From assembly GCF_003316765.1 (NCBI RefSeq), contig NZ_NIJF01000116.1, forward strand, positions 186,001 to 250,000: a stretch of 64,000 nt of DNA, written 5' to 3'. The stretch is from Bacillus sp. P14.5. Lineage in GTDB: Bacteria; Bacillota; Bacilli; Bacillales; Bacillaceae_B. This document shows positions 18,399-27,171 of this stretch, one piece after another; positions within the stretch are counted from its first letter, which is position 1, and each line of letters opens with the position of its first letter. The translations under genes and the position numbers were made by a program. The notes below the pieces were generated by a model. It was not told the DNA's origin. It did not search any database and saw only the letters and a program-made list of their open reading frames with translations.

Positions 18399-18802
18399 GT
18401 GATTTTTTGACTAACAAGGTGATACTTGACGAAACAAAGCATACGTTCATTGGAGAGTACTGTGAGATGCTTTCCACTATCGAAGAAGCATTTCATTATG
18501 TAATCGCAAGCTTTGAGGATTATGAAAAAACAGAAGGGGACACTGTCCTGACTGATATTTTTCAGGCATTTGCTCAGATAGCGGAGAGTAACGATATTTT
18601 AAAGAGTCTATTCGAGGAACAGCCTTCTGTCATAACGGCAATCAATAAATATGAAGAAGTAACGGATCAAGCAATGAAACTTGATGGCAGCTTCGCTGAT
18701 CAGAATTTGAAAGAATCGGTCATTAAGGAAAATCTATATCCAGCTTTTGCTACTTGGCACGGAGAAGTAAGGAGAGAACTCAATTCATATACGAACAGTT
18801 AA
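18395..18802 (+). CDS. Hypothetical protein at the end of the flagellar chaperone operon
   Basis: A 135-residue acidic, probably all-helical protein whose ATG overlaps the fliT stop by four bases, so it is almost certainly co-translated with fliS-fliT. No motif or family is recognised. Cotranscription and size suggest another small export chaperone or adaptor, which is inference. The operon terminator follows 18 bases after its stop. Confidence 0.75.
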   Translation: MSDFLTNKVILDETKHTFIGEYCEMLSTIEEAFHYVIASFEDYEKTEGDTVLTDIFQAFAQIAESNDILKSLFEEQPSVITAINKYEEVTDQAMKLDGSFADQNLKESVIKENLYPAFATWHGEVRRELNSYTNS

Positions 18803-18820
18803 AAACGCAAAGTGTGTTAA

Positions 18821-18853
18821 AGAAGCCGGCATCCAATGGATACCGGCTTCTTT
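18821..18853 (+). terminator. Intrinsic terminator of the flaG operon
   Basis: GAAGCCGGCATCC and GGATACCGGCTTC pair, followed by TTT. Confidence 0.88.
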
Positions 18854-18990
18854 CCAGTGTGGCAGGCAATGCAGTTAGTCACGCAAGACACAAGTAAATA
18901 GTTGGAGTGATTAGAGACTGCAGGACAGGCAATCAGAGCATGAGTTTGAATTAATATTGAAAACTTCTTCTGATGAATTGCTGAGCAGCA

Positions 18991-19224
18991 TCAATTAACT
19001 ACACATAAAGAACTGCTAACCTTTTTGTAAGCTTTATTTAGATTGTCCAAGCACTCTTCCCGAAAGGTATCACTGCATATGAAATTATGCGCAATATCCT
19101 CTTTTATTGTGGTATAGGTCAATTCTATCTTCTGGCCAATAGATAAATGACTTAACTCTTGATTAACTAAATAATCATTTAACTCTCTTTCAAAATATTC
19201 AACAGAACCAAATAAAACCGTCAT
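18991..19224 (-). CDS. 77-residue protein of unknown function under a c-di-GMP riboswitch
   Basis: A small soluble, probably helical protein (MTVLFGSVEYFERELNDYL..., with DIAHNFICSDTFREECLDNL). The ATG follows AAAGGAAGATTGGTTACC; an in-frame TTG three codons earlier is less well placed. The only transcription signals upstream are a promoter, a c-di-GMP-I riboswitch and a terminator, so its expression should respond to cyclic di-GMP. I recognise no family. The setting beside flagellar genes and a c-di-GMP enzyme suggests a role in the motile-to-sessile switch, which is inference. Confidence 0.65.
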   Translation of the reverse strand: MTVLFGSVEYFERELNDYLVNQELSHLSIGQKIELTYTTIKEDIAHNFICSDTFREECLDNLNKAYKKVSSSLCVVN

Positions 19225-19321
19225 GGTAACCAATCTTCCTTTCTATAAGAAATTTGTACGATACCTTGGGATTTTCCAACACTATTAATTAGCCAGCTTG
19301 CCAGATTCCCCTTTTTCAGAC

Positions 19322-19350
19322 AATAAAAAACCCACCAAAAAGATGGTGGA
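19322..19350 (-). terminator. Riboswitch-controlled terminator
   Basis: On the minus strand CCACCATCTTTTTGGTGG followed by GTTTTTTATT. It lies between the c-di-GMP aptamer and the 77-residue gene, the normal place for an expression platform. Confidence 0.88.
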
Positions 19351-19401
19351 TAAATAGAAAGAAATGGTTAATAGTAACGGACCATCACATTTATTTATCA
19401 C

Positions 19402-19500
19402 AAAACTTTTTGGCAGCCCGGCTGTCATGGTTTCTGTAACTTTAGACCCGTGGCTTTGCGTCCTCACTTTTCAATGAGTTTGCCTTTTTCAATTTTGTCA
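19402..19500 (-). ncRNA. Cyclic di-GMP-I (GEMM) riboswitch
   Basis: Read on the minus strand, GGCAAAC, a stem-loop CTCATTGAAAAGTGAG, the invariant GGACGCAAAGCC, an ACGGGTCTAAAG segment and ACAGCCGGGCTGCC follow in the order and spacing of the GEMM-I aptamer. The GAAA-type tetraloop region and its receptor-like part (CTAAAG) are in place. The outer helix can pair GGCA with TGCC. A SigA-type promoter lies upstream and a terminator downstream, so control is likely at transcription termination; the direction (on or off) cannot be told by eye. Confidence 0.92.
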
Positions 19501-19522
19501 ATAGACTTATCAAACTATTTTA

Positions 19523-19551
19523 ATAATATAATACAGGGAGAATATATTCAA
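19523..19551 (-). promoter_or_regulatory. SigA-type promoter of the riboswitch transcript
   Basis: On the minus strand TTGAAT, 17 bases, TATTAT, placing the start of transcription shortly before the c-di-GMP aptamer. Confidence 0.65.
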
Positions 19552-19659
19552 TAATATTCTTTGAATTATCCCTATGAAATGCTAAATTTCGATAAAAATC
19601 TACTGAATCCTGGATTTTTCGAGAGGTTACTTCAGCAACTAACCGTGCTTTTCTTACAG

Positions 19660-19694
19660 GGTGACAGTCACCACCCGAAATATGTCGAGGAATG
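19660..19694. repeat. GTGACAGTCACCACCCG repeat, single copy
   Basis: GGTGACAGTCACCACCCGAAATATGTCGAGGAATG is nearly identical to the right half of the element at 22.46-22.57 kb. GGTGACAGTCACC is itself a near-palindrome. Confidence 0.7.
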
Positions 19695-19754
19695 TTAAAT
19701 AGAGAAAGGCCCTTCTCCCCCTTAAATGGATTGGAGAGACAGGCCTTCCTGCAG

Positions 19755-22321
19755 TTATATTTTAGTTTTTCCTTTCCTCAAAAACGAAAACAAATCCTTC
19801 TCAATCAAACTGGTATCCTTGGGACCATCATCTCTTTTGAAAGCCAGCGAAAGAGTATTAAAGGTCCTGGTCAGGGCTTCTCTTTCAGCTTCCGACACTT
19901 TGAATTCCACTCCGTATCGGAAAAACTCCTCATCAATCTCCTCTTTCCAGACGATTTTTCCTGTATGGACGATTTCTTCTCCCAGTACTTTCATCGAGAA
20001 ATGCAGCAGGATGTCCCGGTTTGAGGGGAACTGGATATGAGAGATGAAGGACAATCCTCCAGGGCCTATGTCGGTAACCGGAATGCCGGTTTTACCAGTG
20101 GTGACTTCTTTATTGTTAATGCTTGCAATGGTGGCAAATGCAAGAAGCGGAACGGGCGGCTGCATTCTGAAATAGCGGCGGCGTTCTTGGCTGAAGTTTT
20201 TGCTCCCTTCAGAGAGGGGCTTGATGGTTTTGCCTTTCAATAGACGTTCAAAATCGTCAGCAGGTACCGGTTTGCTATAAATGTATCCCTGTATTAAGTG
20301 GCATTTGATTTGTTTAAGAAACTTCAGTTGTTCTTTTGTTTCGATTCCTTCAATTACTGCTGTCATATTTAAATCTGCTGAAAGACTGGCCAGGTTTTTA
20401 ATGATCGCTCGATTTTTTGAGTCATTTCCTAATTCTTTTGTATAGGACCGGTCAATTTTAATTCCGTCGACAGTTAAATCCTTCAAATACGTAAATGAAG
20501 TATATCCTGTTCCGAAATCATCTATCAGGATTTTGATGCCGCATTCTCTCAGTCCGTCTATTGTTTGTTTCACCACTTCAGCTTGTTGAAGAAAGACCGC
20601 TTCTGTTATTTCCAGCTGTATCATCTTTGCGGGTACAGCGTATTTTTCTAGAACGGAGAGCAGGCTGCTTTTTAAGTCTTTGACCAGAAAGTGCAGGGGA
20701 GAGAGGTTGATTGAAACAGGGACAAGGGGAATCCCTCGCCTTCTCCATTCCTGAATGGTCTTACAGGCTTTTTCCAAAACCCATTCGCCGACATCGATGA
20801 TAAAGCCGTTCTCCTCTGCGTAAGGGATGAATTCATTTGGAGAAACAAGCCCCCATTCCGAATGGTCCCAGCGAAGAAGCGCTTCTGCTCCGACTATTTG
20901 ATTTAGTCGGGAATCTACCTGAGGTTGAAAATGAAGTTGAAGTTCTTCATTTTTAAGGGCATGCCGGAAGTCTTTTTCCAAGGTGAGACGTTTATAGGCA
21001 TCTATGCTGTTTTCAGGAGAGTAAATATGGAAAGAGTTCTTGCTTATTTTTTTCGCTCTGTTCATGGCAGCGATGCTGTTTTGAAAAAGCTCCGTTTTTC
21101 CATTTGAATCAGACGGATGGATGCTGACTCCAACCGAGATGGTCAGCAGAAGTTCGAATTCCCTGATTTCATATGGTTCTTTAAGACAATCGACAACTTC
21201 TTTACACAGGCTTTTAATTTCTTGCAAACTGCCATACTCTTTGAATAACAACACAAAGTCATCATTACTGAATCGTGATATGAATATTCCTCTTTCTTGA
21301 AACCTTTTAAGTCTGCGTGCCGCCTCCTCGAGGATTTCATCTCCTATTACAGGACCGAGTGTTTCGTTCATGTATTTAAACCGGTTAAGATCAACGTAAA
21401 ACATGGCAAAATCCGTTTTTCCTTAATAAGAGTTGTCATTTCTATTTCAAGCGTCTTCCTGTTAGGGAGGGCTGTGAGTGAATCGTGGTGCAAGAGATGC
21501 TCCACTCGGTCTCCCAGCTCTTTGTCGTTGGTGATATCAGTGATGATACCATGGTACCGGACGATTCTATTGTGTTCATCATTGATTGGAATGATCTTAT
21601 CGTTTACCCATTTTACTTTTCCTGAGGGAGTGATGATACGGTAACGATGGCAGATGGTTTCTCCATCCTTTAAAGGCTTCCGGTCCTCGTCAAACTTTTT
21701 CAGGTCATCTATGTAGACTAAATCTCTCCATTGAATTTTTCCTTTTAAAAAATTCCCGGCTTCCATTTCAGTAATGTATTTAATCCCTTGGGTGCAGAAG
21801 GTTATAGATTTGTTGATAGAGTCATAGGACCAGATGGCTGCCTCGAGAGCTTCGGAAACCTGTTCCATTTCCTGTTCTTTCGTTTCAAGAGCCGACTGAA
21901 GGGCAGCTTTTTCTGATACCTCATGTATGATGGCATAGACCCCTATGATTTTCCTGTTTTCTTTGATTGGAATATAGGTATTCTCTAGATTTAGGAGATT
22001 ACCATTTTTATGATAAGCTCTGCAGGAAAAGTTCTGGACTTTTCCGTTCACAGCAGCCTTGAAGTATTTCCATATCACTTCTTTTGATTCTTCAGGAGTG
22101 AAATCTGTTACAACTAAGTCAATAGCAGGAAGCTCATGCCCGGTAATTGAAGTGGCAGCCCTATTGATATTCAAAAATCGCCCTTTCGTATCAAAGTGGA
22201 TAATTATGTTTGGGGAATGTTCAAAGAGTAATTTAAAGTTGTTTTGTTCCTGAAGGGAAGAATCCCTTAATTCCGAAGCAGAGTGTTGAGACTTTCGAAA
22301 CAGATTAAACAATGCTGACAA
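19755..22321 (-). CDS. PAS-PAS-GGDEF-EAL-PilZ cyclic di-GMP protein (apparent one-base deletion)
   Basis: A probable c-di-GMP phosphodiesterase of ~855 residues once an apparent one-base loss in an A5 run (21416-21420, T on the + strand) is repaired. Order: two PAS domains, a GGDEF domain (HHDSLTALPNRKTLE) whose active site is SNDDF rather than GGDEF, and an EAL domain with EALLRW, EITEAVF, DDFGTGY, IKIDRS, EGIET and QGY, all the usual catalytic positions. A C-terminal PilZ domain follows, with RRRYFR and DIGPGG, the binding residues for c-di-GMP. Cyclase activity is unlikely; hydrolysis with PilZ and PAS control is likely. Start is TTG with AAGGAG upstream. Confidence 0.9.
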
Positions 22322-22455
22322 ATGAATACCACTCCTTCTGGAAAAACATGATGTAAATATAGTATAAAAGTACTAATAATGAACGACAATAGCAATTGTG
22401 ACAAAATATTCTAAAATTTTGTGGTAATTGTTTCTTGTTTTGACGAATAACGTCG

Positions 22456-22572
22456 CTTGGTGACTGTCACGCCCCGGAATTTGTCGAAAGGGGAGGAATG
22501 AGTTTGAATCCGAGTTTGGATGAATGTCTAATTCGGGGCGTGACAGTCACCACCCGAATTATGTCGAGGAGG
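22456..22572. repeat. Inverted-repeat element with GTGACTGTCACGCCCCG ends
   Basis: GGTGACTGTCACGCCCCGGAAT and ATTCGGGGCGTGACAGTCACC are exact or near-exact inverses about 20 bases long, separated by ~57 bases. The right end continues ACCCGAATTATGTCGAGGAGG, which is shared with the single copy at 19.66 kb. There is no ORF inside. The size and ends recall a very small MITE or a folded RNA element. Confidence 0.75.
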
Positions 22573-22793
22573 TTTATTTGTGAATTTATTCACAAATAAT
22601 TCATTAATAATATGCTTACAAAAAGCATATCTATGAGAAAATAATAATAGAAATATATTTCTCAAAACCCCGCCATGACAGTCTTCTACAAGATTTTTGT
22701 AAAATCGTCATAATTTTTAGAAAGATTAAGAAGGAATATTGAAGGGAATAGAGAAATATATAAACATAGCTTTATCTAAAAGGAGGAGTTTAC

Positions 22794-23369
22794 ATGTTGA
22801 ACTACAACATTCGAGGCGAGAACATTGAGGTAACTCCAGCGATTCGCGAACACGTGGAGAAAAAGATTGGAAAGCTGAATCGTTATTTCAATGAAACTCC
22901 TAATGCCGACGTACACGTTAACTTGAAGGTTTATCCTGATAAGAGAACAAAAGTTGAAGTGACGATTCCGATGCCGCACCTAGTTCTGCGGGCAGAAGAA
23001 CCACATGAAGATATGTACGCAGCAATTGACCTGATCGTAGACAAGTTAGAGCGTCAGATTCGTAAACATAAAACAAAAGTGAACCGCAAGATGCGTGAAA
23101 AAGGAAGCCCGAAAGAATTCTTCGCAGCACAGGAGGGCTTGACTACAAGCCAGCTCAATGAAAAAGCGCAGGAAGAAGAAACGGATATTCCTAATGAAGT
23201 CGTAAGAACAAAGCAATTTAACCTGAAGCCTATGGACAGCGAAGAAGCGATTCTGCAAATGGACCTTCTCGGCCACAGCTTCTTCATCTTCACGGACGCT
23301 GAAACAAATGCGACGAACATTGTTTACAAACGCAGAGACGGTAAATACGGCTTAATTGAAACAACATAA
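22794..23369 (+). CDS. hpf: Long-form ribosome hibernation promoting factor HPF
   Basis: A 191-residue long-form HPF, which dimerises 70S ribosomes into inactive 100S particles. The N-terminal domain (MLNYNIRGENIEVTPAIREHVEKKI) sits in the decoding centre; the C-terminal domain (VVRTKQFNLKPMDSEEAILQ to GLIETT) carries the dimer interface. AAAAGGAGGAG precedes the ATG. In B. subtilis (yvyD) this gene also lies after the fliS region and is stress and SigH controlled. A GGAAT-rich stretch upstream could be a SigH site but I do not call it. Confidence 0.96.
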   Translation: MLNYNIRGENIEVTPAIREHVEKKIGKLNRYFNETPNADVHVNLKVYPDKRTKVEVTIPMPHLVLRAEEPHEDMYAAIDLIVDKLERQIRKHKTKVNRKMREKGSPKEFFAAQEGLTTSQLNEKAQEEETDIPNEVVRTKQFNLKPMDSEEAILQMDLLGHSFFIFTDAETNATNIVYKRRDGKYGLIETT

Positions 23370-23380
23370 TGGTGAAATCA

Positions 23381-23411
23381 GCATCCTGCAGGTTATCTGC
23401 AGGATGTTTTT
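23381..23411 (+). terminator. Intrinsic terminator after hpf
   Basis: CATCCTGCAG, GTTAT loop, CTGCAGGATG, then TTTTT. Confidence 0.92.
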
Positions 23412-23799
23412 ACATAAATAAGCTCGGATGAAGTATCTGGTGCTGTGTAATTTTACATAATGGGCCATGAAGAGAAAGTGTGGTGCTGAGTATGAAGCAA
23501 TTTCTGCTAAAATAAGTTACTAACCTAGTTAAATGCAGATAGTTTTGTGTCAAAGAAGGTTGCTTCTTAATAAAAGGTTGTATTCGTATAGATTGTTGCT
23601 TTCGAAAAAATCCCAAGAGCCGGATTGTTCCCCTGAATACTTATGTTTATCTCTCTTAACGGGGCGAGTAGCTCTTTTCTTTCATGCTTACCAGGATATA
23701 TAGGTGAATTCTGGTGATGTTTTCGAAATTCATATAAAATAGCAACAAAGTTTACGAAAAGAGTCTAATAAAAAGGTTGGACTTATATACAGTCCCGGT
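23412..23799. other. Intergenic, nothing recognised
   Basis: About 390 bases without a convincing frame, RNA structure or repeat, ending at the GC-rich element R3. Confidence 0.5.
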
Positions 23800-23922
23800 T
23801 GATTGGAGCGGAAGGTGAACGACCTCCTGCGGGACTAGCGGGACAGATGAGACCCCGCAGGCGCAGCCGAGGAGGCTCAACGCCCGCCCCGCGGAGTCGT
23901 ACACCTGAAGCGGAAATCTAAC
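23800..23922. repeat. GC-rich dispersed palindromic element, copy R3
   Basis: Full-length copy: GATTGGAGCGGAAGGTGAACGACCTCCTGCGG to CGCGGAGTCGTACACCTGAAGCGGAAATC, with GACCCCGCAGGCG and CGAGGAGGCTCAACGC internal blocks. Confidence 0.88.
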
Positions 23923-24006
23923 AATACCTTATATGAAAGAAAAAAGGAATTATCCTTCGTGTGTCGAAATTACTCTAATAGAATATTTATCAGGGAGGAA
24001 CCCAGC

Positions 24007-24840
24007 ATGACATTCAGTATCGTCGGATTTGATCCAAAAGAGAAAGAGTGGGGAATCGCTGTTCAATCGAAATTCATCGGAGTCGGCGCAGTGGTGCCTT
24101 TCGCTCGGGCCGGAGCGGGAGCCGTTGCCACACAATCCTATGCCAACACCGCTTACGGTCCACACGCTTTGCAGCTGATGGAAGAAGGGAAGACAGCAGA
24201 AGAGGCATTGGAAATCATCATGCAGGATGATCCGGAACGGCACCTGCGCCAGGTCGGGTTGATTGATGCACTGGGAAATGCGGCAACTTTTACCGGAGAA
24301 GGCTGCTATGATTGGGCAGGCGGCATGACTGGGGAGAATTTTGCTGCTCAAGGAAATATTCTTGTTGACCAGCGGACGGTTGAAGCCATGGCGGAAACCT
24401 TCACTGCAGCAGAAGGAACCTTGGCCGAACGCTTGCTGAAAGCACTCGATGCCGGCCAGGAAGCAGGCGGGGACTCGCGCGGTAAGCAGTCGGCTGCCAT
24501 CTATGTTGTAAAAGAAGCAGGTGGCTACGGGGGATTTAATGACCGCCTGATAGATCTCCGTGTCGATGACCATCCCGATCCCATCAAAGAACTGATCAGG
24601 ATATTCAACCTTCATCAGCTTTACTTTGCAGCTTCAAAACCGGAAAGGGTTGTACCGGTGGACGGCTCTGTGCAAGAAGAACTGCAAGCCGAATTGGAGC
24701 GCCACGGTTATATGAAGGAAGACAAGACCGTGAGCCAGGCTTTAAGAGACTACCTTCATACCGAGAACTTCGAAATGCGGGAGCACGAAGGAAGCATAGA
24801 CCTCGATGTCCTGGAGTTTATGAAGAAGCAGGGGAGATAG
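24007..24840 (+). CDS. DUF1028 family protein, Ntn-hydrolase-like
   Basis: A 277-residue protein starting MTFSIVGFDPKEKEWGIAVQ, the DUF1028 N-terminus. GAGAVATQSYAN, GCYDWAGGMTGENFAAQGN and SRGKQSAAIYVVK are conserved blocks of this family, which has an N-terminal-nucleophile-hydrolase-like fold and no established reaction. The C-terminal ~60 residues form an extra domain with a helix-rich, peptidoglycan-binding-like look (QEELQAELERHGYMKEDKTV). I start at the ATG after GGGAGGAACCC. Monocistronic, with its own terminator. Confidence 0.88.
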   Translation: MTFSIVGFDPKEKEWGIAVQSKFIGVGAVVPFARAGAGAVATQSYANTAYGPHALQLMEEGKTAEEALEIIMQDDPERHLRQVGLIDALGNAATFTGEGCYDWAGGMTGENFAAQGNILVDQRTVEAMAETFTAAEGTLAERLLKALDAGQEAGGDSRGKQSAAIYVVKEAGGYGGFNDRLIDLRVDDHPDPIKELIRIFNLHQLYFAASKPERVVPVDGSVQEELQAELERHGYMKEDKTVSQALRDYLHTENFEMREHEGSIDLDVLEFMKKQGR

Positions 24841-24887
24841 TAGAAGGTATGCCACTTGATTGTAAAAATAGTGAGAGAATAGCAAGA

Positions 24888-24917
24888 GGACGAAATCGCA
24901 TATGATTTCGTCCTTTT
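24888..24917 (+). terminator. Intrinsic terminator after the DUF1028 gene
   Basis: GGACGAAATC, GCATAT loop, GATTTCGTCC, then TTTT. Confidence 0.92.
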
Positions 24918-25013
24918 GTATTAGTTAATATAGAAAGGCTGACTAGACTATATGCACTGAAAAGACCTAATTTTCTGGATCACTAGACGTCTACCAGTAT
25001 CTCTCCCGCATAT

Positions 25014-26077
25014 TCACAAAACCCGAAGCATCCCCATAAAATTTTCAGCATAAATTTCCGGAGTGAAGTGCTGTTTGATATACTCCTGCGCATTCTGCCT
25101 GATCTGGGCTTTCAGCGGCGCATTGTGGAAGAAGTCGACGGCTTCCTGGGCTGCTCGCGTGATGTCGCCCTGCCGATAGATTTTGCCTGTTACGTTATGG
25201 AAGATGAAGCTTTTGATGCCGTCCGAGTCTGTGGTCAGTACGGGGCAGAGGCAGGACATCGCTTCCACATGGGCATAACCGAATCCTTCATATTTTGAGG
25301 TGGAGCAGAGCATCCCGCCTGAGTTTCCGATTCTGGAGTAATAGGTCGGCATTTGGTTGTGCGGTATATTGGAGTAGATGGTGATATATTTATTCAGGTT
25401 GAGTGAGCGTGCCATTCTTTTGAAGGCCATAACATCCTTTGGAGGGTTGAGATTGTTATCGGTGAAAATCCAGATTCGCAAGTTGGAATAGCTGGAGATG
25501 AGTTTTTCCGCCAGAAGCAGGAACTCTCTCCAGTTTTTGTTTTCTTCCAATCTGCCTACCCATCCTAGCAGCATGTAAGGCTCGGTGGTAAGTCCCTCTG
25601 TTACATACGTGAAATTTTTCGTGTCGATGCAATTATGGAATGAGAATTTTTTCTTGAAAGGATAATACTTTTCAAGAAGTGTATTCAGGTGAGGTGTTTT
25701 GGGATAAAGGATGGCGTCCGCGTGCTTGTTGATAATAGGCTGGGCATATTTGAGGATGATGTCCGCTTCCTTAAGCTGGCCCATTCCCTGAACCTCGAAT
25801 ATAACCTTTCCTGTGAAACCCAGGTTCCGTACCCTTTCAAGGAAAGTATAATCCGAGCCCACGATGATGGCATTGAATTTCTCGGAGGCTAATATAGTGC
25901 GTATCTTACTGTCTTCATTGGTGATCCAGGTTTTTTCCTTGATATTCTGCATCCCTGCTCCCTGGGAAAAAACAAGAACTGAAACTGTACTCCTTTAGGT
26001 GCCAATGCTGCGGTCCGCTGTCTGGCCAAGGTTTCGACACCTCCGCTCGGGACATAATAGACAAATAGAATTTTCAT
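25014..26077 (-). CDS. GT4-type glycosyltransferase (apparent one-base deletion)
   Basis: A ~354-residue GT-B glycosyltransferase. The N-terminal part, MKILFVYYVPSGGVETLARQ, is the first Rossmann half. After an A6 run (25967-25972) the frame shifts; one more base joins it to SQGAGMQNIKEKTW and the C-terminal half, where LGWVGRLEENKNWREFL, TSKYEGFGYAHVEAMSC and PVLTTDSDG are the donor-binding motifs (E..GFG....EA). It would transfer a sugar from a nucleotide donor to a cell-surface acceptor. It follows the sulfotransferase gene by 36 bases and is read with it. Confidence 0.85.
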
Positions 26078-26113
26078 TGTATCAGACTCCTTCGTATCAT
26101 TTCTCTGATGAGA

Positions 26114-26866
26114 CTACCAGTTATAATCCTTTTCATAGCCAAGCCGGATTAACAAATCGCCGGCAACTTCCTTAAATACCCTCTTATGCTCCGGGGTGAA
26201 ATCATTTCTCCAGTCTCCGATGCTCCCTTTTCTGAAAGTAGCCGATGTTCCAGGGTTCACATTAGTGAGCATTTTTTCCACAATCTCTTCTTTGGTGAGG
26301 TTCAGCTCTTGCAGGCCATCCCAAAGGTGGTCAACAATTCTCAGCAGGGTATTGTGTTTGGTTTTTTCATCTCCCGCCAGGTCTTCAAACTTCACCCAGC
26401 ACACATGTTCATAATCCAGCCATTTCATGACGTCAATCGAGTAGCCGCGGATATTCTGGACGATGAGCGGGCCCCCGTAAAGGGGATCATCCACTTTTGC
26501 CCCTTTAATCATGGTCATGAGCCGGTCTTCGTGTGAATGAAGTCCTTTTTCAAGGTAAGGGTTATAGGGATGGTTGTATTGATTCCGCATGACGAAGTGG
26601 ACGAGTGAGACGACATTGTCGCGCAGGTCCCTTGTGACGAGAATTATTTTGATATTGTTCTTTCTTATATATTCTTCTTCAGCCGAGGGGCTGTAAGGAA
26701 GATGTGCCGGCGCGAAAATTCCTTCCTTTATAAGCGAAAGCTTCTCTTCCGGATGTATCCAGCTTGCAGCTATGGTCATCCCGGGTATCCCTTGGACAAG
26801 CTGCATCATTAAATGCGTCCCGCTTTTTGGGATGGAATTGACTAAAATCTTGCAAGGGTTATTCAA
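26114..26866 (-). CDS. Sulfotransferase (PAPS-dependent)
   Basis: A 250-residue sulfotransferase. NSIPKSGTHLMMQLV is the 5'-phosphosulfate loop that binds PAPS, and IILVTRDLRDNVVSLVHF supplies the Arg/Ser that contact the 3'-phosphate. WVKFEDLAGD is also typical, and RKGSIGDWRNDFTPE is the second 3'-phosphate motif. The start is TTG with GGAG six bases upstream. It would sulfate a sugar or lipid acceptor. Its operon partner is a glycosyltransferase, and PAPS-forming genes (sat, cysC) lie 7 kb away, so a sulfated surface glycan is a reasonable inference. Confidence 0.9.
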   Translation of the reverse strand: MNNPCKILVNSIPKSGTHLMMQLVQGIPGMTIAASWIHPEEKLSLIKEGIFAPAHLPYSPSAEEEYIRKNNIKIILVTRDLRDNVVSLVHFVMRNQYNHPYNPYLEKGLHSHEDRLMTMIKGAKVDDPLYGGPLIVQNIRGYSIDVMKWLDYEHVCWVKFEDLAGDEKTKHNTLLRIVDHLWDGLQELNLTKEEIVEKMLTNVNPGTSATFRKGSIGDWRNDFTPEHKRVFKEVAGDLLIRLGYEKDYNW

Positions 26867-27171
26867 AACGATCTCCGCCTTTCTTAGAATTCAGGACAAT
26901 CCAGCTTCCCGATTGGGAATGTGAACGGTCCAGCTATCTTCTTTTATTCCTATTTGATTTTGCGTACTTCAGAAATGATATAAACCTATCAATATAGTAT
27001 GTCCGGCTGGATTTTTTGGTATAGGCAGCAGCATCCATTCTTAGTTGCGCCGCTAACCGGGCATGCATATGGCTGAGGTGATAGAAGATTCTGGAGTAAA
27101 TTAGGAGATCTAACTAGTACACTTTTTCTTTGCGAGAATAGGTTATTTATAGGAAGCAAAGGAGGGACAAC
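26867..27171. other. Divergent promoter region between sulfotransferase and epimerase operons
   Basis: About 305 AT-rich bases separating two oppositely read glycan operons. It must hold both promoters, but I cannot pick convincing -35/-10 pairs. Confidence 0.5.

Noticed and set aside
23950-24615. 221-codon minus-strand ORF
   Set aside because: Shadow of the DUF1028 gene on the other strand; Cys/Phe-rich translation with no family.
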